Source of the DNA: Chloroflexota bacterium
GTDB lineage: Bacteria > Chloroflexota > Dehalococcoidia > UBA3495
Assembly (NCBI GenBank): GCA_022576105.1
Contig: JACZRM010000021.1
Coordinates: 1 to 13,434 of the forward strand
Reading direction: 5' to 3'
DNA: 13,434 nt
Shown: piece after piece, positions 1 to 7,571 of the stretch
Layout of the letters: every line of letters begins with the position of its first letter
Position numbering within the stretch: the stretch's first letter is position 1
Program-made: the position numbers and the translations under genes
The notes under the pieces: generated by a model
Databases searched by the model: none
What the model was told of the DNA's origin: nothing
What the model saw: the letters and a program-made list of their open reading frames with translations, nothing else

Positions 1-255
1 CCGTGCCGTACCCATAAGTTGGCCGGGAGAGAGTGGTGTTTAGGCACATGGCCTTTGGGGGCGTTTTGAAAGGTAATAGGCGCTCATGCTTCGAGAAGCC
101 TGTCCCTTCGATAAACTCAGGGCAGGCTCTGAGCCTGCCGAAGGGCTCACCACGAGCGGATTGTGACTTGTGCCCCGTTCGTCCTGAGCTTGTCGAAGGA
201 TGAAGAGAAGGAATACAACCCTTATTGAGGCGCCCTTTTAGAGGAGGGGGAGCAT
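1..255. other. Intergenic leader before the prepilin genes
   Basis: No complete gene is visible. A short open stretch from base 2 to a TAG at 41-43 reads RAVPISWPGESGV and might be the end of an upstream gene, but it is too short to judge. The rest holds an inverted-repeat element (104-200, listed separately) and a very strong purine-rich ribosome binding site for the first prepilin (GAGGAGGGGG, 241-250). I see no convincing promoter. Confidence 0.5.
104..200. repeat. REP/MITE-like intergenic inverted repeat
   Basis: CCCTTCG (104-110) pairs with CGAAGGG (139-145), and inside it GGCAGGCTC (121-129) pairs perfectly with GAGCCTGCC (131-139), giving a compact hairpin. The segment 181-200 (GTCCTGAGCTTGTCGAAGGA) is the reverse complement of 104-123 with 16 of 20 bases matching, so the whole is a nested inverted repeat. 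From memory, repeats of this TTCGACAAGCTCAGG type are scattered through intergenic DNA of many bacterial genomes, including Chloroflexota. Only this copy is present in the window. Confidence 0.75.
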
Positions 256-723
256 ATGGTGCAAATCAAAAGGCTGAGGGCTAGAAGGAATCATGGCCGG
301 ACGGTACGATCCAGCAGTTTTGGGACCGCCGTTAGCCGTCTCAAGGTTTTTCCGTGGCTCGACGATCGGGGATCCTTGCTGCTGGAAACGGTGGTGGCCT
401 CTATGGTGTTTGCCCTGGTTGGGGTGGCGGTGTTATCCGGCCTGAGCATCACCTACCGCACCGGCGCCATGGTAAATGTCCACTCCACAGCGGAAAACGT
501 TGCTAGAAACCAGATGGAGTTCGTCTTCAGCCAAAGTTACCAGGAGCCCGGGTCAACCCCTTATCCGACTTACAGCACGATCCCCTCTGATTACAGCGTG
601 GCTACTTCTGCAACCGATGTGGACCCGCTGGCTCCAGACACCGAGATTGAGCGGGTTAACGTGGCGGTGACCTACGACGGTCAAGTAATTGTCAGTCTCA
701 GTACCTTAAGGTTCCGAGATTAG
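256..723 (+). CDS. Type IV prepilin, PilV/minor-pilin-like
   Basis: 155-residue prepilin-like protein. A class III signal motif lies at residues 35-44 (DDRG/SLLLE), with predicted cleavage after Gly39 and the conserved Glu at +5 (Glu44), followed by a hydrophobic helix at about 42-66 that would serve as membrane anchor and pilus core helix. The C-terminal part (about 70-155) is a small globular domain not recognised further. The start ATG is chosen because of the strong upstream GAGGAGGGGG at 5-base spacing; no ATG or GTG lies between it and the cleavage site, so the leader is unusually long (39 residues, Arg-rich). The next prepilin gene overlaps its stop, so the three prepilins are probably one operon. 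By family it would be processed by a prepilin peptidase and enter the pilus or its minor-pilin tip. PilV as opposed to a GspI/GspH-type pseudopilin cannot be decided. Confidence 0.85.
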   Translation: MVQIKRLRARRNHGRTVRSSSFGTAVSRLKVFPWLDDRGSLLLETVVASMVFALVGVAVLSGLSITYRTGAMVNVHSTAENVARNQMEFVFSQSYQEPGSTPYPTYSTIPSDYSVATSATDVDPLAPDTEIERVNVAVTYDGQVIVSLSTLRFRD

Positions 724-1223
724 TGGGAGGCAGTTTGTTTAAGAAAAGTTTCCTGCACCGACTTTCTTCTAGGACCGGCGGATTTACGCTAATGGAGGTA
801 GCTATCGCTACCGCCTTGTTGTCCTTGGGGATATCGCTGGTGGGGACTGCGGTATTCCAGGTTTTGAGCGCCCAAGGCAGCTGGCAGGATGACGTAGTAG
901 CCACCAAGGACCTCCGTCACGTTGGAAGCTGGTTCGCTGGTGATTTGCTGAATACGGATACAACCGATCTGATTAACGATGCCCCGCCGGTTGACAACAT
1001 TGTGCTTACGACTTTCAACGGTGACCAGATTTCGTATAATGTGTCCGGCAATAGCCTGACGCGGGTTTTTGATGACGGTACGACACTATATCAGAATATC
1101 CTGTCCAGCAAGGCGGTCTCGGTCGCTTTTTCCCGATCTACCGATCTGGTCACCATGGTGCTGGTGGTGAAGGCTGAGAGGGGCGGCACGGAGACAATTA
1201 CTCTAAACACCAACTTGCGATAA
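723..1223 (+). CDS. Type IV prepilin, PilW/GspJ-like
   Basis: 166-residue prepilin. Residues 19-25 (GGFTLME) form a textbook class III signal: cleavage after Gly20, Phe at +1, Glu25 at +5, followed by a hydrophobic helix to about residue 46. The remaining domain contains a beta-rich stretch similar in organisation to PilW/GspJ minor pilins, but sequence identity is not assessable here. The GTG start at 723 overlaps the upstream TAG by one base. An in-frame TTG at 735 preceded by GGGAGG (725-730) is an equally good or better start and would give a 162-residue product beginning FKKSFLHR after the initiator. Tight packing with both neighbours indicates co-expression as a minor-pilin set. Confidence 0.87.
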   Translation: MGGSLFKKSFLHRLSSRTGGFTLMEVAIATALLSLGISLVGTAVFQVLSAQGSWQDDVVATKDLRHVGSWFAGDLLNTDTTDLINDAPPVDNIVLTTFNGDQISYNVSGNSLTRVFDDGTTLYQNILSSKAVSVAFSRSTDLVTMVLVVKAERGGTETITLNTNLR

Positions 1224-1237
1224 AGAGAATAGATGCC

Positions 1238-2242
1238 ATGAAAAATCTATTTGATCGACTGCTGCATCGCCAGAACGGCGTGTCAATGCTGATCGTGCTG
1301 GGCTTTATGGCATTGTCGGTACCCCTGGTCACTGGATTACTCTCCTTCAGCGGCACGCTGAGTAAGGACTCCCGGACCAAGGCCACCATTCTGCAGGGCC
1401 AATACTCGGCCCAGGGATGCACTCAGCAAGCTACCTACAAGCTTAAAACTGACTCCTCATATGTTGCCAGCCTTTCCATTGGCGTACCCGATGTCTATAC
1501 CTTTGATGGCTGCACCATCACCGTTACTAAGGTTTCTGGGCCTCAGGCCAGCAAGGTGGCCTTTGCCGATCTGGTGATTAGCCTGGACGTTGAAGGCAGT
1601 GTGGATGACCTTGAGCTGGTCGACTTGAAGCAGGCCGCCAACACCATCGTGGATGCCTTTAGCCTGGAGACCACCGATGGGCGGATAAGAATCGGTGTGC
1701 TTCGCTTCGCGAATAGCAGCGCTTCGGTGGTGGATATGACCGATGTGGATGAGCACGGAGTATCTGAGCCCCTGCATGACGGTATCAACGGCATCGTACG
1801 GGGAGGGCCGGGGCTGGGCACCGACACCAACCTCGTGTCGGCACTGAATGGTACCAAGCAACAATTTAACACCGGCCTGGGTGACCGTACCGACCCGCCT
1901 TATCCCGTGCCCAATCTGGTGGTCTTCATCACCGATAGTGGCGATGCTGCCGGCAATAGTATTGGAGCCATTCAAGGGATCTCTGCAGGCATGGGTGCCA
2001 GTGGTCACACGATCTTCGCCATAGGTGTCGGCAGCGGGATCAGCATGGCCACCCTCAATGCGATAGCTACTCATCCTTCCAATGTCTTTACCACCGCCGA
2101 CTTCAGCGCGTTGCTCGACATAATTGATGATATTGTCACGGCGGTTTACAACGCGGCCGGCATGGGAACCCTGTTCACCATCGAGTCGGTAAGCCCGGAT
2201 GGCACGGTCAGCATTTCTGAGTACGTAATCCCACCGCCATAG
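1238..2242 (+). CDS. PilX/GspK-like minor pilin with a vWA module
   Basis: 334 residues. The N-terminus (residues 11-35) has a prepilin-like shape: basic leader, Gly14, then a hydrophobic helix, but Ile at +5 instead of Glu, as in GspK and some PilX proteins that sit at the pilus tip. Residues about 108-305 read as a von Willebrand A domain: beta strand ADLVISLD, MIDAS-like D117-V-E119-G-S121, Thr195 in GLGTDTN, and Asp233 in VVFITDS. The canonical DxSxS motif has Glu in place of the first Ser. Cys61 and Cys91 could form a disulphide. The gene lies 14 bases after the PilW-like gene on the same strand. vWA-bearing pilins are known (PilB pilin of Streptococcus sanguinis binds host proteins), so a tip adhesin role is inferred. 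Metal binding is uncertain because of Glu119. A long hairpin follows the gene. Confidence 0.82.
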   Translation: MKNLFDRLLHRQNGVSMLIVLGFMALSVPLVTGLLSFSGTLSKDSRTKATILQGQYSAQGCTQQATYKLKTDSSYVASLSIGVPDVYTFDGCTITVTKVSGPQASKVAFADLVISLDVEGSVDDLELVDLKQAANTIVDAFSLETTDGRIRIGVLRFANSSASVVDMTDVDEHGVSEPLHDGINGIVRGGPGLGTDTNLVSALNGTKQQFNTGLGDRTDPPYPVPNLVVFITDSGDAAGNSIGAIQGISAGMGASGHTIFAIGVGSGISMATLNAIATHPSNVFTTADFSALLDIIDDIVTAVYNAAGMGTLFTIESVSPDGTVSISEYVIPPP

Positions 2243-2292
2243 AATCCGAGTTACTTTCCCAGCGGCCTATTTCCCCCTACGGCCCACCACTC

Positions 2293-2339
2293 TAACAGCC
2301 CTATCCAGACCGGAGTCACCTTTCTGGATAGGGCTGTTA
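2293..2339 (+). terminator. Long hairpin after the prepilin genes
   Basis: TAACAGCCCTATCCAG (2293-2308) and CTGGATAGGGCTGTTA (2324-2339) are perfect reverse complements. A further A-T pair (2309/2323) makes a 17-bp stem with a 13-base loop. It lies 50 bases after the vWA pilin stop, the right place for a terminator of the prepilin operon. The tail (CTTGCCC) has no real T run, so it may instead be an mRNA-stabilising hairpin or a factor-dependent end. Confidence 0.55.
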
Positions 2340-3529
2340 CTTGCCCGCAGGATAGTGGTCTCCATACCCTGGTTGGAAATTAGAACGAATCCCCGCCAAG
2401 GTCCCCCAGGCCTTGCCTCAAAAACGTCAGTTGCGGCCTGTGGTGCGGGCCAAGACCCCATTCTTGATGTCACCCTTGCATCTGAAACGATAGATTTACA
2501 AACTAGGCGCCAAGACCAGAAGGGGTAGGCCGATTCAGCCTGGGTTGAGAAAACCGTGGGTCAGCCAGCTTGCTCCGTGCTGTCTTGAAGCGCCCGAACC
2601 CTTGCCTGGGCCGAAGCAGCCCGAATCTGGCAAGGCAGGGCCAAACCACGGTTGGTGATTTGGGCAGCCCATTAGGTGGGGATATGAGTGGGGATTGTTT
2701 TAGACCAGGCACAGCTGAAACCCTGGGGACGCGATTGCCGGTCGTGTGGTCTGCCTGGGCTCTCCTGATCCTCAGGGGTTGCAATCTTGGTGGCGCGAGA
2801 GTGGCTGAACTGACCAGCGCCCTGGTGGGTCTGGAAGCCGCAGGAGTGGTAGAGATGTCCCAGGCGGGTAGATGCCTGGCCACTACAATCTCCCAGCCGA
2901 GAGAGCGGTGGTTTGTTTGGCCCACAATCAGTCAGGGAGTTCATTTTCAAGGCGGTACAATAAACATGAGCGCCTACCGCAAATTGACCAGGAAGAACGT
3001 CCTCTGCGTTGTCTTCGTCGTTTCGGCGGGAAATGCCGCAACCCAGGGCCCAGTATCAGGTACAGGGCAGACTATGCGCCTATCTCCTGACCAACAAGGT
3101 GGAACGGGAAGTTACACCCCCAGGCGTGGGCCTCCAACTTGCCCTAACGCCCTTGGCAACGCGTCTGGCACAGCATCGGAGTGAACTGGACCAGGCTCAG
3201 CAAACGCTACTGAGTGGACACGTTGGTTTGGCAAGCCGTAATGGATCGCGCCATCGCCCGCAGCAGAGGAATGGAAACGCGGGCAGATTGTACTAGCGGA
3301 AAAGTCCAATCCCCACTGGCGTGACCTTCATGAGCGACTGGGATGAATGGGTTCCAGCGGAAGACGGAACGACGAGATTGCCGGTCATGCTCGGGTTTCC
3401 GGCGTCCCCTCTGAATCTAAATTCCTGGCATCTAACCGGCAAATTTGGGGTGCCTCGTGGCTCTGGCGTTGCACTGGTGTTTCGAGAAGATGAAACCTGA
3501 TCCTGATATCGGGGCTGGCCTTGGCCGGT
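2340..3529. other. Gene-poor or decayed convergent interval
   Basis: About 1.2 kb between the converging prepilin and pilus-assembly genes with no convincing intact gene. Open stretches exist on both strands but change frame often and lack ribosome binding sites. Two stretches look partly protein-like. Frame at 2756-2916 (+) resembles a short winged-helix segment, with VAELTSALVGLEAAGVVE in its middle, reminiscent of the DprA C-terminus. The frame 3009-3500 (+) is open except for one TAG at 3294-3296, and after it a 56-residue stretch begins at ATG 3330. No RNA gene, CRISPR or insertion sequence was recognised. A decayed gene or an old insertion scar is the simplest reading; a structured RNA cannot be excluded by eye. 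Confidence 0.45.
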
Positions 3530-5677
3530 TCACCCGTCTGTTGACTCTTCTTCATCCGGCTCAACTTCAAGAATATGGAACACCTTAATCTGAAAACTCA
3601 CTGTGCCGTCGGAATTCGGATCGGCGCCCCCCCGACCCTCGACACTCTGCATTCTGGCGTCTTCAAAGAGCCCGCTATCCCTCAGGTTAAAAACGTACTG
3701 CAATGTTTCAGCGTGACTTTTAGCGGTCCCTAGTATCGTAAAATCTTCACCGTGAGGCGCAATTGCCGATAGAGTCACTCCTGCCGGTAAGGCCGGGCCA
3801 GTTATTACGCGCAATTGGGCCAACAAGGAGCTCAAACCCTGTTCCAGGGTATCAATTTGGGCTTCCAATTCATCAATTCGTTCTTGGGTTACTTCATTGC
3901 TGGTCCTGCTCGTCTCGTAAGTGGTTAAAACCAAGTCGGATTCCCGTTCCAGTTCCTGCAATGTTTGGAGTTCTTGGGTGAGAACGGCCTGGTTCATTAT
4001 CTTAGTGTCTACCTGGTCCAGCACATTGTAGAGTTGGATCATCAGGAGCGCCAGAATCAAAAATACTGCAGTTTGAAAAGCCGGTATGGGCTGCAGCTGG
4101 TGCCGCTTCGGCAGCAAGTTCAATGCACTGGATTTGACCGACTGGGAGGTCTCTGAATTGGTAATAGCGACTTTGTCTGATAGATAAAGACCCAAGTTTA
4201 TGGCGTACTCCGCTATCGGAAAGTCCTCTGAGTAGCTTACCGCAGGCTCTATGGAAAGCACTTCTCGCTGCAAGCGGCTGCGCAGCAACTGGGCCATTGG
4301 ATTACCTTCCTGGCATTGACCGGTTAGAATCACCGGTATTGGCTGGTTTATTTGGTTGGGGTCATCCGGCTGATAATAGCTGGCCACCTGCTCGATAGCC
4401 CTGGATACGCTGTTGGCCCGCGCCTCAGCAGTCGATTCCGCGTGGCCAAATTCAAGCTGGTGGACGGTTTTGGCTTCTCCGGACTGGACCAGCACCAAAG
4501 CGGTTTCATCTGCTTCCAGGTGCACGACCACCCCATTGGCTACTCCTGAAACCAACGCCAGTGCTACGGCTTTTGAATAGGCCGCTTCCGGGTGCAGTCC
4601 GACTTCCTTGGCGATATTGACCTGAGAATCGAGCCTTTTCTTGGGCAGCGCGACGGCGAATATGGAGCGGGTTTCGCCCTCTTTCTGCATCCGCCAGGAT
4701 ATATCTACTTCGTCCTTGCCGAATGGCAGGCTGTCCAGTACCTCGGCGAGGACCACCGGTTCCAAGTAACGGCTGCGCACTCTAGGGATCTGGATGTTCC
4801 GCATCAATGTGGTGTTCAGGGAGAGGTCCATCACCACCCGGCTGCGCCGAACACCTACTTTCCCCAACAAGCGCCATACGCGGTTGTCACTGCTGACGGA
4901 CAAATCATTGACTAGACGCTGCAGGGAAGATTCGATGACCTCTTCGGCACTGAGCGAATCTTCAGATTCGGAGTGCGATTGCGCCTCTGCAGCAGGAGAG
5001 CTGGCGGTTGAGAAAGCAGTCGACCCCCAAGCGGTTACTTTCGAGCCCTTGAAGACAACCACACGGAATGAATCTTTTTCGGCCGTTAGGGTAACGATAC
5101 GCTTATTTGAAGTAAATTTCGGTAGGCGTACATGAGGGATGCGTATCCTTTGCCAGATGGGGGTTCGGTCAACCCCGGTCGATGCTTCATCTGGGGCTTC
5201 AGCGGCGATAGTAAACTCAGTATTGCCTACCGGGTCTTCAGTGGCAAACTCGGCGGCGTAAGAACCGGCCAGAATGAAGTCTGTTTGGTCTGGCTGATCG
5301 CCGAAAGAAATAGCTGGCTCAAGCTCCGCCTCGGCGTAATCGGACTCGGCAACGTTTAGATCGGCCAGATTTAGGACTGGAAGGTCTGGCTCATTGGCGA
5401 TGGAAGTAACCGGCTCAAGCTCCGCCTCGGCCTGATCGGACTGCGCAACGTAAGGCTCGGCCAGAATGAAGTCTGGTTGGTCTGGCTCATTGGCGATAAA
5501 TGTAACCGGCTCAAGCTCCGCCTCGGCCTGATCGGACTCCGCAACATCAAGCCCTACCAGCTCCAGTTCATTATCGGGCTGATCAGTGAAGAATTCATCG
5601 GCTGATTCCAAGCCCAACTCTGCAATAGGATCCAGATCCTGGCCTTTCCCCTTGCCTATCTTGAATCTAATTCGCAT
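3530..5677 (-). CDS. GspL-like PilM-PilN fusion with repeat-rich extension
   Basis: 715 residues. Four parts are visible. (1) Residues 1-185: acidic extension after a basic start (MRIRFKIGKGKG), with three tandem copies of a 32-residue unit (46-141) centred on AESDQAEAELEPV. (2) About 190-510: divergent PilM, an actin-like ATPase fold, with degraded phosphate-binding loops. (3) L519-N-L-L-P523, matching the INLLP motif at the start of PilN, which in other T4P systems docks into PilM. (4) A transmembrane helix about 533-549, a coiled coil about 551-620, and a PilN-like C-terminal domain about 625-700. So PilM and PilN, normally separate, are one chain, as in GspL of type II secretion. By family it joins cytoplasmic PilB to the membrane alignment complex with PilO. 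The ATG overlaps the pilO stop (TAATG), implying coupled translation. It is the last gene of the run; no clear terminator follows. Confidence 0.85.
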   Translation of the reverse strand: MRIRFKIGKGKGQDLDPIAELGLESADEFFTDQPDNELELVGLDVAESDQAEAELEPVTFIANEPDQPDFILAEPYVAQSDQAEAELEPVTSIANEPDLPVLNLADLNVAESDYAEAELEPAISFGDQPDQTDFILAGSYAAEFATEDPVGNTEFTIAAEAPDEASTGVDRTPIWQRIRIPHVRLPKFTSNKRIVTLTAEKDSFRVVVFKGSKVTAWGSTAFSTASSPAAEAQSHSESEDSLSAEEVIESSLQRLVNDLSVSSDNRVWRLLGKVGVRRSRVVMDLSLNTTLMRNIQIPRVRSRYLEPVVLAEVLDSLPFGKDEVDISWRMQKEGETRSIFAVALPKKRLDSQVNIAKEVGLHPEAAYSKAVALALVSGVANGVVVHLEADETALVLVQSGEAKTVHQLEFGHAESTAEARANSVSRAIEQVASYYQPDDPNQINQPIPVILTGQCQEGNPMAQLLRSRLQREVLSIEPAVSYSEDFPIAEYAINLGLYLSDKVAITNSETSQSVKSSALNLLPKRHQLQPIPAFQTAVFLILALLMIQLYNVLDQVDTKIMNQAVLTQELQTLQELERESDLVLTTYETSRTSNEVTQERIDELEAQIDTLEQGLSSLLAQLRVITGPALPAGVTLSAIAPHGEDFTILGTAKSHAETLQYVFNLRDSGLFEDARMQSVEGRGGADPNSDGTVSFQIKVFHILEVEPDEEESTDG
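5255..5542 (-). repeat. 3 x 96-bp in-frame tandem repeat
   Basis: The PilMN N-terminal extension holds three diverged copies of a 96-bp (32-codon) unit, residues 46-77, 78-109 and 110-141. Shared features are SD(Q/Y)AEAELEP near the start, an (N/D)(E/Q)PD motif in the middle, and LA four residues before the end. The second copy is close to the first; the third is more diverged. The unit is Glu/Asp-rich and probably disordered. Confidence 0.8.
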
Positions 5678-6276
5678 TAGTTGGCTGCCTCTTCGTCGGA
5701 AAATGCCTCGGGTTGCAGATAGAAAATTAGCTGAATCTGTGATGTTGAGTCTGGCCCGGGTTCGGCCATACTGATTTTGGGTACGGAAACGATGGGTAAC
5801 TCCCGCTGGAGGTTTGCCAAGAATTGGTAAATATCCTTTACATCACCCTGTGCGGAAAGGCTCATCGATTGGGTGCGATATTTGGTTTTCCCCACCACTA
5901 CAAAGGCCGGGTCGCCAACGGATATTGAAGGCAATTCAACTCCGCTATCCCAAGAGGTTGCTGATACGATACCGATCAGCCGTGATACGTCGGACTGGTT
6001 GAACATTTTCTCAAAGTACGCCAGCCTTCGCTGTCGTAAATCCAATTGTCCATCGGATATCTCTACCTCGGGCGATTCTTGATTCAGCTTGGCGGTTATC
6101 TGCTGGATCTGGTTGGTCATGACCCGGGATTGTTCCCAGGCCTGCCAGTACCGCCAGCCTTCTACCGAGTAAAACCCCAACACCACCAGGGCGGCGATGG
6201 CTGCGACGAGGGCCCAGAGTTTCACTTTGGCTAGACATAATTGCGCTTCAGCAAGAGTTTTCGGAAAATTATCCAT
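5677..6276 (-). CDS. pilO: PilO-like T4P alignment protein
   Basis: 199 residues with the PilO layout: a short cytoplasmic N-terminus, one transmembrane helix at about 19-37 (LWALVAAIAALVVLGF), a coiled-coil region at about 44-66, and an extracytoplasmic alpha/beta domain at about 96-188. Length is typical of PilO. By family it dimerises with PilN in the alignment complex. It is called mainly from topology and from its place between pilC and the PilMN fusion; sequence conservation in PilO is low. The usual order is pilM-N-O, whereas here pilO precedes the fused pilMN. Ribosome binding signal before the ATG is weak (GAG). There are 47 bases between the pilC stop and this start. Confidence 0.75.
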   Translation of the reverse strand: MDNFPKTLAEAQLCLAKVKLWALVAAIAALVVLGFYSVEGWRYWQAWEQSRVMTNQIQQITAKLNQESPEVEISDGQLDLRQRRLAYFEKMFNQSDVSRLIGIVSATSWDSGVELPSISVGDPAFVVVGKTKYRTQSMSLSAQGDVKDIYQFLANLQRELPIVSVPKISMAEPGPDSTSQIQLIFYLQPEAFSDEEAAN

Positions 6277-6323
6277 TTCAGTGCTCTACGTATTAGATTG
6301 TCCGGTTAAATTAGCCCGCCGGT

Positions 6324-7532
6324 TTAGCCTACGGCGTTCAAGCCTGAGTAAATCGGCAGGAACATGGACAGCGCGATGAAAAGTACGATCCCGCCCACGG
6401 CCAGCGTGGAAATAGGCTCCAGCATGGCGAGGAGGCTGCCCAGACGGTTCTCCAATTCCTTTTGGTATGCGTCAGCCAGCTCTTTCAAAGTCTGGTCCAA
6501 GGTGTTGCTTTCTTCCCCGATCAGGACCAGTTCAACCCACATCCTGGGCAGGATAGAACAGTCTTTCAGGGCGTCGGAGAGACCGTGACCGGCGACTAAA
6601 CTCTCTTCGCTGGATACGAATGCTTGTTTGATTACCGCGTTTTTGGTGCCGGTTATGCCCAGTGGCAGCGCGGTGGCCAGAGGTATACCCGACTCCAACA
6701 GCATTGAGATAGTCCGGGAGAATTGGGACAGTTCTCCCGCCATCAGCATCTGACCCAATATGGGCGTATGAATTTGTATATTGTGAAGTGCATATTCCAG
6801 GGTAGGCATTCGCTTCGATAGCCAGAATAACGCGACTATCGCGCCGACGACGATCATCACGTACTTGAAGTAGGTGGAGAATCCGCCGATCAATCCCATA
6901 GCTATGCGGGTAATCAATGGAATTTCGCTGCCCATACGGGTGAAAGTTTCCAGCAACGGCGGCAGGAGTACAGTAAGCATCAATACCAGCATTACCGCAG
7001 AAGCCCCAATGGTGAACATAGGCATCATCATGGTCTGCTTGGCCTTTTGCTTGGCTGCTTGCTCTTTTTCCATGATGCTGGCTAGCTGGTCCAAGGCCGG
7101 GGGAAGGCGGCCGGTGTGCTCGCCGGCTCCGACCACGCTGGTGAACCGGGATGAGAACACCTTGGGATGAAGGGCCATGGCCCCAGAGAGGCTTCCACCT
7201 TCGTTCAGGGATTTGATGATGGAAGCCAGTACCCGGCGGAGAACGCGGTTGCGGGTTTCAGACTCCAGCAGCTCCAGGGCTCTTTGCAAGCTGCCGCCGC
7301 CCCGCACCATAATCGCCAGTTGCTGGGTAAACCGCACCAGGTCTTTGCTCCCAATTTTGAAAAGAGACGGGAATAGGTCTTCCATGCCCGGCAGCTGCTT
7401 CACTGCCTTGAACTCTAAGACCTTATACCCCTTATCAGTAATGTCTTCTCGGGCAGTAGCTTCGTCGTCTGCCTCTATTTTGCCCTTGACGATCCCCTCG
7501 TCCAGAGAATATCCAACGTAGCGGTATTCCAT
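6324..7532 (-). CDS. pilC: T4P inner-membrane platform protein PilC (GspF family)
   Basis: 402 residues, the normal length for PilC/GspF. Two repeated T2SSF domains are seen, about 62-190 and 264-394, each with the helical cytoplasmic part (for example FTQQLAIMVRGGGSLQRALE and FSRTISMLLESGIPLATAL) and hydrophobic helices at about 170-192, 221-238 and 372-394. The conserved G-E-x-T/S-G-x-L-type motif is present as GAGEHTGRLP (135-144); in the second repeat it is IGEESNTLDQ (338-347). PilC is the membrane platform turned or engaged by the PilB ATPase during pilin polymerisation. Start supported by AGGAG with 8-base spacing. It follows pilB by 39 bases on the same strand. Confidence 0.95.
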   Translation of the reverse strand: MEYRYVGYSLDEGIVKGKIEADDEATAREDITDKGYKVLEFKAVKQLPGMEDLFPSLFKIGSKDLVRFTQQLAIMVRGGGSLQRALELLESETRNRVLRRVLASIIKSLNEGGSLSGAMALHPKVFSSRFTSVVGAGEHTGRLPPALDQLASIMEKEQAAKQKAKQTMMMPMFTIGASAVMLVLMLTVLLPPLLETFTRMGSEIPLITRIAMGLIGGFSTYFKYVMIVVGAIVALFWLSKRMPTLEYALHNIQIHTPILGQMLMAGELSQFSRTISMLLESGIPLATALPLGITGTKNAVIKQAFVSSEESLVAGHGLSDALKDCSILPRMWVELVLIGEESNTLDQTLKELADAYQKELENRLGSLLAMLEPISTLAVGGIVLFIALSMFLPIYSGLNAVG

Positions 7533-7571
7533 AACCGTACTCCTGCTACACCCTCTCCTGTTACTCCCAGA

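Noticed and set aside
2..43. RAVPISWPGESGV reading to a TAG, possible end of an upstream gene
   Set aside because: Only 13 codons are visible, so coding cannot be judged.
1457..2074. 205-codon open frame antisense to the vWA pilin
   Set aside because: Shadow of the vWA reading frame; His/Gly-rich with no recognisable motif and no start signal.
2503..2925. 140-codon open frame on the minus strand
   Set aside because: Rich in Pro, Arg and Ser with no domain-like pattern, and overlaps equally long frames on the other strand.
2570..3184. 204-codon open frame on the plus strand
   Set aside because: No ribosome binding site, composition unlike the neighbours over most of its length, and only a short winged-helix-like segment; kept as possible remnant rather than a gene.
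3508..3529. CTGGCC-TT-GGCCGG palindrome as terminator of the pilus operon
   Set aside because: Stem is very short and no T run follows on the minus strand.
3385..3570. Small minus-strand frame overlapping the end of the PilMN gene
   Set aside because: Out of frame with PilMN, no recognisable content, and the overlap explains part of its openness.
5255..5542. 96-bp repeats as a CRISPR-like array
   Set aside because: Units are contiguous and in frame with the PilMN gene, with no unique spacers.
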